This document shows, piece after piece, positions 55,440 to 64,000 of a DNA stretch of 64,000 nt (within the stretch, counting starts at the first letter, position 1; every line of letters starts with the position of its first letter). The notes under the pieces are model-generated. The model saw only the letters and a list, made by a program, of their open reading frames with translations. It was not told the DNA's origin and ran no database searches. The stretch comes from Neoceratodus forsteri (lineage: Eukaryota; Chordata; Ceratodontiformes; Ceratodontidae): the NCBI GenBank assembly GCA_016271365.2, contig CM028136.1, positions 472,252,001 through 472,316,000 on the forward strand. Direction: 5' to 3'. The translations under genes and the position numbers were made by a program.

Positions 55440-57250
55440 TTAGTTTAGTTTAGTTTAATTTATTCAACAACACGTTGCAGCCAAACAACACCACAAGAGA
55501 GTAGTGGCTGAAGTTACATACAGTTAGAAAAAATGCACCACCTTAATAAAAAAAAACAGGCAAAATTCAATTAACAATTACCATTATTACTAGACTACAG
55601 CAAGGCCTATGCAATATTGAAGAACACGTATCACATAAATAGACTTATTACATCATTTGTTTTTTATTAATCTCACACAAACAGGGCACATTGAAAAGGA
55701 TTCATTCATCTAAAACATGCATAAAAAAGGATGACATACTTCTGTGTTCTAAAAATTGGTTTTCACCATCTAACCTGCTTCCTTAAACCATACACAGCCA
55801 CATCTTTGGTGGTAACAGGGATTGTAATTTATGTTGGGAGTCACACATTTCCATGAACAATTTCTTTGCCATATCTTTTCTCCTTTCATCTAACCTTACC
55901 AAATTACACATCCATATAAGGGACCTTGGTTCCTAACATTATTTGTAATGACCTTTTTTGTATTCTTTTTAACTCTTTACTTTCATTTTTTGTGAAACCT
56001 GCATCCCATACTAAGAAACCATTTTTAAATATTGGTACAATAAAAATATACTAAGTCTTCCTAATTAACACCAGCCATTTATAATATAGTCATAAATTAT
56101 ACCCTTGAATTTCCTTTTTTTTAACATCCACTCCACTTGTTCTTTCCATCCAAAATCACGTTGAATGGTAATTCCCAAAGGTTTTACACTCTTCACCCTT
56201 TTTACTTCAACCCTCCAAAAGATAAGGTGGGAGGGGGCTCCACCAATGTATTTGTTTTCCCAAATCTAATTTCTTGAGTTTTATCATGGTTTAGACACAT
56301 CATATTTAATTTGGACCACTTCTCAATTTTTCTTAGGACATTTTGGATAGCACTCTGACTTATCTCACCAAATCTATCAATTACAGTGGTATAATCTACC
56401 TACTTGTTACAGGTTCCCTCTGTTTGCAAATCATTTATCATTATATCACTCCCCCACACATATACTCCACCTCAGAACAAACTTCTTCCATTTCAATCCA
56501 CTAGGACCTACCCTCTAAAAAGGCATAAATCCATCTCATAATACAAAAAGGGATGCCTAACATTTGCAGTTTCTTCATTAGGGTGTTGTGGTCTATCAGG
56601 CCAAAAGCTTTTCTGTAATCAACTAATACAACCCTCACAATCTCCCTCTCTTCCCAAGATTTCATACACAGTTCCAAACAAGTTAAGATTGCCATGGTTG
56701 TTGAACTGCCCTTCAAAGATTCAAATTGATTTTTATTAATTTTGTTCAAGATAAGTTCTAACACCCACCTTCTGATAAATTCCTCACACATCTTAGTGAA
56801 GTGGGTCTAAAATCTTTTTTAATATCCTGAGGTACAGCCACTTTAGGTAATGGTAGGATACATACCTGTTTCCACTGATCTGGTAAATTTCCCAACAAGA
56901 TGGATTTGTTAAATATATTAGATACCCATGGAGCAATCAAGTCCATTTCCTCCCTCCAAACCCAATTTGGTATTGCATCAGGACCTACTGCCTTATTTAT
57001 TTTCAACCTTTTTAGGGCTTTCACTATTTCATCCATGGTGACAAGATATTCTCTAGGTACTTCCCATAGTTCTCATTCTATTTTTTCTAATGGTTTGATA
57101 CTTTTACTCACCCCACATAATGTTTTATTTAATTCCAGTACAAACTTAATGTTTTTATCACCACCTTCAAACCCACATTTTCAGCCCATTTTCTCACTTG
57201 ATTCTAGGATTTACTACTTTGCAAGAATTCTTTAGTTTTGTGCCAATGAT
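55440..57250 (-). pseudogene. Minus-strand LINE (Jockey superfamily), RT and 3' tail
   Basis: Minus strand from right to left: MDEIVKALKRLKINKAVGPD, IPNWVW, NIFNKSILLGNLPDQWKQ (57036-56880), then ELILNKINKNQFESLKGSST and VVLVDYRKAFGLIDHNTLMK (56760-56590), where motif A lost its second Asp (AFD to AFG). Motif C is ruined (VDYTT, near 56400). NHDKTQEIRFGKTN and thumb remnants follow. The element ends at 55440-55465 in a TTTAG/CTAAA-type tail (AAACTAAACTAAACTAAAC on the minus strand). The endonuclease is missing. The clade is undetermined; it differs from the CR1 copies. Confidence 0.75.
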
Positions 57251-57768
57251 GAATGTAAATGTGGCATTTGCTCATCCTTTCCTTTCTGCCCATTAAGGGT
57301 GAGTGAATAGAGAAATGTACAACTTTAGTTCAGCTTCTATTTGAACCTCCTGTCTTTGGTTCAGCTTCAACACTTTGTCCAAAGATACTTTGGGTTCTTG
57401 ATATTTTGGTTTAACAAGCTATAAGTAGGGGTAAGTGGCATTTCTTCACTAGGGATGGGTGAGTCAGCTGTAACTCAGTTCTGATTCTGGATCTGATTTT
57501 TTTTTTAAAGTTTCTGTTTTACTCTGTGTTTACCCTGATGAATTGTAGACCTATTTTCAGCTAACTGAGTATGAGAAATGCATCAGTATTATTCTTTTAG
57601 ACCCCTCCTGTTAAAATAACATTTAACCTTAACCTTTACAAAAAATGTGTCTGAATTTGTGTGTAATTTTTCAAGGTCAGCAAGCAGCAAATATAGTAAA
57701 ATAAATTGACTATATTCTTTCCAATCCTGTGTGTCAGACACCACATGTCAGTCATAAAAAAACTGTAG

Positions 57769-58103
57769 GCTGGATTCACAAAGCTCTTGAAAATCCCGCA
57801 GCTGTGGGAAAAACTCAGTGGAAGTGGATTGTCACTTGCAGAATAGCAATTTCTACTGCAGCTATGGTATTCTCAAAAGTAAAGCCAGTTTATGACTGGC
57901 TCCACAATTTATGACAGCTTGTGGGTGGTGTTGCTGACGAAATCCCTGCAACTGTGAAAAAATGTTACAGCCAGTGGGACCAGCCATAACATCTTCTGCA
58001 GCTGCTGCAGATGTGAATAGCAATGTCTACAGCTGCAGAGATTTTGGTCCACAACTGGAGTTTCTGTGCTGGACTTAGTCCCAAAAACATTTGTGTATCC
58101 AGC
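57769..58103. mobile_element. Nested MITE-like element in the hAT left arm
   Basis: The left end is GCTGGATTCACAAAGCTC; the right end, reverse complemented, is GCTGGATACACAAATG. The interior has repeated CTGCAGCTG/CAGCTGC-type palindromes. 335 bases, no coding. A target duplication is not clear. Confidence 0.65.
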
Positions 58104-58869
58104 GAAATATATGCAGGTCATTTGTGGCTTTGAAGTGAAAGGAGACAGTGTGTCAAATGTTGGAAAGACAGAGAGAACAACAAAGACAACAGCAGAAAGA
58201 CAATAGCAGAGTGCAAAGTGCAGACCTTCACTGAGTCTGGCATGCTTTTTGGTAGGAGACAGGCAGCATGAACAGGATGTCATGGGACCCCAGTCATCCC
58301 TCCTGCCCTTTTGACTTGAGATGTTATGTTTTTATTTGTAATTATTTTGCTTGCCTACTTGATGTTATAACAAACATCATTGGCCCCAAACCATCACACA
58401 CATTCCTGCCTGATTGGCCAATTATTTTTTTATTACTTGTGTTTTCTAACATACTCTTTTTTTATCTCATTGACCTTGCTCACCCCACCCCAGAACTGCA
58501 TGCTCCCCAGCATTGCAGGTTTTCTTTTAAAGAGCTGTTTGGCCCCAACCACCACCTTCCCCTGCCATGACACATGGTACACTCCACCTGGGTTCACAAA
58601 TTGAAAAACACATATAGCAATATCTAAACACCATGATTGCACAAGAAGGATTTTTTTTATTTGATATTTGTGTTATGGTTGTTGACCTCTGTCCTCTGAA
58701 TTGAAATAAATAAATAATGAAATTAAATAATATCATCACCATTGTCTTCAAACACCACCAAGGAAGCATGCTTATTAGAAGACACCTGTTGCAGCTGTTC
58801 ATCAACATCATCACCTTTATGCTATTGTCAGTCTTCACTGAACTGGTAAGAGAATTTGTTGAGACTGAC

Positions 58870-61736
58870 TTTTAGGAAGGTAAGGAGCTATACATTTTCA
58901 GGAGTAAGCCTTGTGCAGCCATCTGAGACAACATTTCCAGCTGTGCTAAATATATGCTCACAGTAAACACTAATGGGAGGGCAACTAAGAAGCATAATAG
59001 CAAAGGCAGATAGTGCAGGCCAGATGTTTTTCTTTTCCAGCCAGTACTCAAAAGGGTCATCAGTAATATTAATGAGTGGTTCTCATAAATAGGCATCCAC
59101 AATATCAGACAAAGACAAGCAAGGCAGCTCAACAACAGACACATCTGAATTATCAGGTTCCATGAGTTTTGACCAAAACGTGTGAGAGTCATCTGTGTGC
59201 TTTTCAGAATTACATGCCTTTTTCAAGGGCTGTGAAAGAGGACTCGGTGAAGGACTACCCAATGTTGATGAAGGAGTACATGGTAGCACTGAGTGGAAAT
59301 TATTGCTATCACCACCAATAGATGTTGCATTATCAGATGTAGCATTCACATCATGTGATTTACTTGTATTGTCAAATTCAGTCCCATCCTTTTCCTCTGC
59401 AATTGCTGAAATCAGCATGTTTTTGTATATGAGATAAGAATCACCGAGATCTGAAGGAGACAGTTGTTGTAACTTAAACCAAGGGTCAAGAAGACTTGAA
59501 AGAAGAACATTTTTGTGTGTTGTAATATTGTGAAGTCTTCTGCAATTTTGGAATTGCTGTATCAGATGGTCTGTGAGGGATATACCAGATTTGTCTCCTT
59601 TTTTTTCAAAACCTCTATGCATCCTCCTGAATTTCTTGTTCAATAAAGTTATCACAGGAATAATCTGGCTTAGAGTAGTATTATTCTTTTACTAATCTGT
59701 CAAGTTGCTTCCTCAAAAAGGAGCCAAGAGCAATGTAAGATGCTCCATGAGGCCCCACTAGATTGAATTCAACACACTATCTACTGCGTTGTGCTCCATG
59801 ACATATTCATGGCCTGAATTCTTTTGTGTGGGAAGTCTTTCACACATGTTCCATCTTGTCAGAACATCTTGTTTTAGTTGCTGTATTGGCAAGCCATTTT
59901 TTTTCTGGAGGTCAGCCAAAATACCACGTGATTTTACAGAGTGACTAAACTGTCCACAGATTTTCTTTGTTGCTCCCACTAGTATTACCATACTGTTGTC
60001 ACTGGAAAGGAAAACTCATAATAACAGATTTAATGAGTGTGCAAAGCATAGAATGTGAGTAAAGCCACCACATTTCAATGCACTAACAATATTTGCACCA
60101 TTGTCTGAAACTGCAAATTCAGTAGTGAGTCCCACAGGCTCCAAACACTCAGAACTTTTGTCATGCGACTCTTCCAAAATATTGTCAGCTGTGTGATGCT
60201 TACCAAACATGCTAACACAAAGAACTGATGTTCTTTATCTACCTTCTTGTTTACTGCTGCTCTTGGTGGTGTTTGAAGATGATTATGATATATATATATA
60301 ATCTTGTTTGAGAACTTGTCCACATGTCTGTGGTCAGATGCACAGAACTACATTCACTGTCTTGAAGAGTTAATTTTAATTTACTTTGCATACATTCGTA
60401 CATTTTTGGAACAGCCACAGTAGCAAAATATTTATGACTTTGTATGTCATAACATGGAGCAAAATATCTTAGAAGGGCTCTAAAACCATAATTCTACACC
60501 ACAGAAAATGATTCAGTTGCTTGACAATAAATTCAGCTATTACCTGATTAATTTTTAGTGTGACTTGATGTGATCTACTGTAGGCAGTTTTTGTTCAAGC
60601 ATCGCAGTAATGGTCTGCTGTTTTGTTTGTGCAGGGGGGGCAGAAACCATGAGATTACAATGGCAAAGCTGTAGCTTATATAAATAGTTTTGCTAGTGAA
60701 GTCAAGCATGTTTTTTTTTTCTTCACTGTCTCTCGGTTTCTTCACCATCACTATTGTCTGTAGGATTAATTCCATCACAGATATTTGTCCTTTGCTTAGG
60801 ACTGCTGCCCAGCTGAATGGTTGGATATGCTCTTTACAAATGCCTTTTTAGCGATGTTGTCCTGAACTGGCCCCTCATGTTTCCTCTGCTAACTTGCTGA
60901 TGACAGAAAGTGCAGACAACAACACATTCATTTTTGGGGACTTATATGAAAATAGCTCCACACAACTGAGGTGGAATATTTTGTTGTCATGCCAGGAACT
61001 GCAGTAATTTTGGTGGCAGTTGTTTCTAACCATGATTCATGCACTCTGTGGCTGTCCCCAGAAGAGCTACCTTAATTATTGATTGTTTTTCCATTACTGG
61101 CTGTGGCTACTGGTGGTGCTTGCTGTATGTGTTTTTTCTTTTTGGGTGGGAGAACCAAGGTAGCATCCTTTACCTCATCAGTATCACATTCTGATTCATT
61201 ACATTTGGAAGAGCATAACTGTGACACATAATCATTGTGATCTTGTGCATTCACAACCTCTGCTTCTTCAGAGACAGTTCCTTCTGATGAAGGAGCCCAA
61301 TATGCATGAGTGGCATATCATGAAGTGCCATGTCTAGTGGTACTAAATACAGCCTTTTCCTTTAACATTGACTTTCTAGGTCTAAGTGTTCTGGTTATCT
61401 TTTTTCCTGTTTTACTTTTATCTGATTTTTCTGGCAATGCCGACAGTGATGCATTACTTTGATCAGGGGATTCACCAACATTCTTTTCTTTTTCTGATTG
61501 TGTTGCTTCATCTTTTTCTGGTTGTGTTGCTTCACCTTTTTCTGGTTGTGTTGCTTCATCTGTTTCTGGTTGTGTTGCTTCATTTTCATCAATTGTATTA
61601 ATGATATCTTCAGCAGTGAATTTCCCTTTATTTTCTGAATTTGTTTTTGGGAAATATTTTCATGTACCAATTTTTGCCATACTGATGGTTTTGGCCACAT
61701 GTTCCATTTCCATAACAGACTCTGATTCTGAATCCA
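58870..61736 (-). pseudogene. hAT (ZBED-type) transposase relic
   Basis: ATG at 61736 (minus) opens MDSESESVMEMEHVAKTISM; a stop follows 25 codons later. Then come an octapeptide repeat (EATQPEKD-type) at 61582-61487, a basic PPKKKKH stretch near 61145, and a BED-type zinc finger in two frames (VVWSYFHI, then VCTFCHQQVSRGN and SLKRHL, about 60990-60835). Further on are VSDNGANIVSAL and LCFAHSLNLL (60100-60030), QLKQDVLTRWNMCERL (near 59870-59820), and the C-terminal dimerisation block WPALSAFAIMLLSCPPIS and EHIFSTAGNVVSD (59020-58900), a hAT signature. Length and order fit a hAT transposase of 600-700 residues. Many frameshifts and stops make it dead. It would cut and paste the element through the tips. 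Confidence 0.85.
61487..61582 (-). repeat. Four 24-base coding repeats in the transposase N terminus
   Basis: Four exact-length units (61487-61510, 61511-61534, 61535-61558, 61559-61582) differ at one to three bases each. On the minus strand they encode EATQPETD, EATQPEKG, EATQPEKD, EATQSEKE. The unit keeps the reading frame. Confidence 0.9.
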
Positions 61737-61779
61737 TTTTTTGGGGTCCAACTTAATTGCTTACTTAGCAGTATTAGTT

Positions 61780-62595
61780 TGGATGCAGAGATGGCCAACA
61801 CAGAGTCTGAGATGTTAATGCTCCCCTTCACAATCTGTATGGCACTGTGGCACAGAGATGGGCAAGACAGAGTCTGAGATGTGACACTACCCTCTGAAAA
61901 TAGTAACACACATGAGGCATTATATGACCTAGTAGTAGTTCAGGCACAGAGATGGGCAGCACAGAGCCTGAGATGTGCTACCCCCTCTCACAATATGTGA
62001 GGCACTATATGACCTAGTAGTAGTAGTTCAGGCACAGAGATGGGCAACATAGAGTCTGAAACATGGTTAACACCCCCCTCTGAAAATACATGAGGCACTA
62101 TATGACCTAGTAGAAGTTCAGGTGCAGAGATGGGCTACACAGAGTCTGAGATGTTGATGCCTCTGCATCACAATCTGTATGGCACTATGGCACAGAGATG
62201 GGCAACACAGAGTCTGAGACATGATAATCCCCTCTGAAAACAGTAAAATACATGAGGCACTCTATGACCTAGTATTAGTTCAGGCACAGAAATGGGCAGC
62301 GCAGCGTCTGAGACATGCCACCCCCTCTCACAATACATGAGGCCCTATATGACCTAGTAGTAGTTCAGGCACAGAGATGGGCAACACAGAGTCTGAGACG
62401 TGACACCCCCCTTCACAATCTATGTGGCACTATGGCACAGAGATGGGCAACACAGAGTCTGAGATGTGGGTGACACCCCCTTCTGAAAATATGTGAGGCA
62501 GTATATGACCTAGTAGTAGTTCAGGCACAGAGATGGGCAACACAGTGTCTAAGGCAGTACGAGCTTTCAGGGCAGCACAGAAATGGACAACACAG
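61780..62595. repeat. Higher-order tandem array next to the hAT transposase start
   Basis: About eleven units begin with CAGAGATGGGCAACACAGAG. Long units (about 85-95 bases) contain GAGGCACTATATGACCTAGT and end in GTAGTAGTTCAGGCA. Short units (about 65-68 bases) contain TGTATGGCACTATGGCA. Short and long units alternate in a repeated order, so the array has a longer period as well. It lies just 5' of the transposase start on the minus strand. Confidence 0.9.
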
Positions 62596-63357
62596 TCTCG
62601 TCTCTCTCCATATATGATCTATTTTTCTCTGACTAAAGAAAAATGGGTGTTTTATCATTTTACTGTGGAGTCTGCAATGTCTGCAGCACTCTGCTGCTGT
62701 CTTCTTTGCACTCTTCTGTTGAATTCATTGGTCTCTCTCTCTACTGTTGCTCTGTAATAAAAAAAAAAACATTTTTATGAGTACTCCCAATCTGCTGCAA
62801 TGTCTGCAACATTCTGCTGTTTCCTGCTGTTGAATTTGTTGTTTTCTTGGTCTCTACTCTTCCTCTCTCCCTCTAAGAAAATTTTCACCAGTTGTTTTTT
62901 GGAAATCTCCACACATAGACACATGAATGTCTCCACTGACTGCAAAGCCACAAATGTGCTTGATACTCAGTTTCCTAGGGAGGTCCTGTGGTGGCTGATA
63001 CAGAGGAGTGGTTATAACATGTGTCAATCACAGAACAGAGACCCTCATTGGTTGGCTCTCTTCAGTGCCTTAGGATCACAAGGGTTTCTCTTTGTTGATC
63101 ATGTGACAATCCAGGGAATCAGGAGTCTTCAGCAGAGATCTAGGAAAAAATAAACACATTTTTTTCTGCACCCTGCACTGCCTTTTCCATGTAGTACTTG
63201 TGGTGTGGTTATTCCAGACTAGACCACACTGCCAAACCAAGCCAACTTGGCAGTCCAGGTCAAGCCATGAAAGGCTTGATTTTTCTGGTCTGAGCTGAGT
63301 CAGCCCCATTTGGGGGGGGTCAGAACTGCACCAGAGCCGGTTTGCCCATCCCCACTG
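62596..63357. other. hAT right arm
   Basis: Subterminal region of the hAT element. It contains TGCTGCAATGTCTGCAACAT repeated in diverged form near 62670 and 62795, an A-run at 62758-62769, and the tip at 63340-63357. No coding. Confidence 0.6.
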
Positions 63358-64000
63358 TAAACCACCCCTTAGCCACCCCATTCAATTCAAACCTCTTCCA
63401 CCCTCTCTTCGTCCTCCAATTAGATTTTTAGAAAAAAAAAGTCAGTCAGCGTCTGGCGCTGTACTAGGAGACAAGTTGTTTATTTTTTATTTGATAAAAC
63501 TATTGTATGAAGAGGGAGGATGAGAGTGGGAAATGATCAGGATGGGTGAAACAGTTGTCATGGGGCTAGCCCTGGCCACCTGAGAACTGATAAAGTATTT
63601 TTTAATTAACTAATTGAAGACTGAATATATCCTAAAGTGGCCCAAAAGTTTCATTGGAACAAACAGAAGGTAAAACTTACTAATTTCAGAACATTCACTG
63701 AATATTAATTTGTCATTGGCTTTTCCTTTGTGTCCATGATCACACCTCATGCTGTTTAACTTAAATAAAAAGGGAGAATAGGGAAAGAGGTTACAATTTA
63801 GCAATAATACAAATGTCTGACAAAATAATATCTACAATTGGAGCAGATGACAGTAAAAAATAGGGAACTGACTTTACCAAGCTGAAGTCACTGTGTCTAT
63901 TTTCACTATTAATGTGGGGTATGTTTGCTTTACCTAATTGTATATTATAGTACTGCTGAGTAGAGTCTATGTACTGCATAGCAGTTTAAATTTATAGAAC
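63358..64000. other. Unassigned AT-rich sequence
   Basis: No gene or element recognised up to the window edge. Short A-runs only. Confidence 0.5.

Larger units (their letters stand above)
57447..63357 (-). mobile_element. hAT DNA transposon with long subterminal inverted arms
   Basis: The left tip is CACTAGGGATGGGTGAG (57447); the right tip on the minus strand is CAGTGGGGATGGGCAAACC (63357). Both are followed by CAGTTCTGA after about 20 bases. A second inverted block (CATTTGTGGCTTTG then GGAGACA) lies at about 58110-58150 on the left and 62900-62960 on the right. The arm lengths agree once the 335-base nested element on the left is removed. A transposase relic lies between (61736-58870, minus). 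No 8-bp target duplication was found; the flanks may have mutated. About 5.9 kb overall. Confidence 0.75.

Noticed and set aside
57291..57447. A second hAT-like tip (CATTAAGGGTGAGTGAAT) just left of the called hAT element
   Set aside because: The resemblance to the hAT tip is weak and no partner end was found.
61395..61751. 118-codon minus-strand frame with MKQHNQKK repeats
   Set aside because: It is the wrong frame of the 24-base repeats; the frame encoding EATQPEKD connects with the transposase start.
1..64000. A host multi-exon gene, tRNA, rRNA or CRISPR array
   Set aside because: No recognisable exon series, cloverleaf gene or regular spacer array was found; the tRNA-like boxes at 17.6 kb belong to a SINE.

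Overview
This window looks like intergenic DNA from a large, repeat-rich vertebrate genome. I found no convincing host gene, tRNA, rRNA or CRISPR array. Every long protein match I recognise belongs to a transposable element, and nearly all are broken by stops, frameshifts or lost catalytic residues. The mix is dominated by CR1 and CR1/L3-like LINEs, with L2, an L1-clade LINE, other Jockey-superfamily LINEs, a Penelope-like fragment, a hAT DNA transposon, foldback elements and a tRNA-derived CORE/MIR-like SINE. This mix suggests a lobe-finned fish or amphibian-type genome (lungfish, coelacanth, caecilian or similar). That is inference from element content; the species cannot be fixed from the sequence.

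Layout. 1-8.1 kb: remnants of a Rex1/L2-like LINE, apparently split by a near full-length CR1 (about 2052-7958). 9.1-9.5 kb: L2 3' end. 10.2-14.7 kb: L1-clade ORF2 and poly-A tail, split by a 556-bp GC-rich insert with a 15-bp target duplication. 14.7-19.6 kb: two CR1 fragments, then an old CR1/L3-like LINE carrying a tRNA-derived SINE. 19.6-25.9 kb: a minus-strand CR1 split by a nearly intact L2. 25.86-30.82 kb: the best preserved CR1, with tandem 5' repeats, ORF1 (CxxC plus SGNH domain), ORF2 and tail. 30.8-31.8 kb: a second copy of the GC-rich insert and a CR1 3' fragment. 32.0-34.4 kb: a 1.55-kb near-palindromic foldback element sitting inside a ~50-bp minisatellite of another terminal-inverted-repeat element. 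35-37.2 kb: a CR1 with a duplicated reverse-transcriptase block and a Penelope-like GIY-YIG fragment. 37.2-41.8 kb: mostly unrecognised AT-rich DNA with microsatellites. 41.8-47.2 kb: four CR1-type fragments in mixed orientation. 47.4-51.5 kb: LINE 3' ends and a LINE with a YADD motif. 52-55.1 kb: a repeated TATA-bearing segment, a perfect 19-bp hairpin and a tandem duplication. 55.4-57.3 kb: minus-strand LINE. 57.45-63.36 kb: a hAT transposon with long inverted arms, a nested MITE-like element, a repeat-bearing transposase relic and a higher-order tandem array.

The elements do not form a pathway. They record successive nested insertions. The observations most worth following are the foldback element, the SINE that shares its 3' end with a LINE in the same window, the tandem 5' repeats in two separate CR1s, the GC-rich insert family, and the structured arrays in the hAT element.
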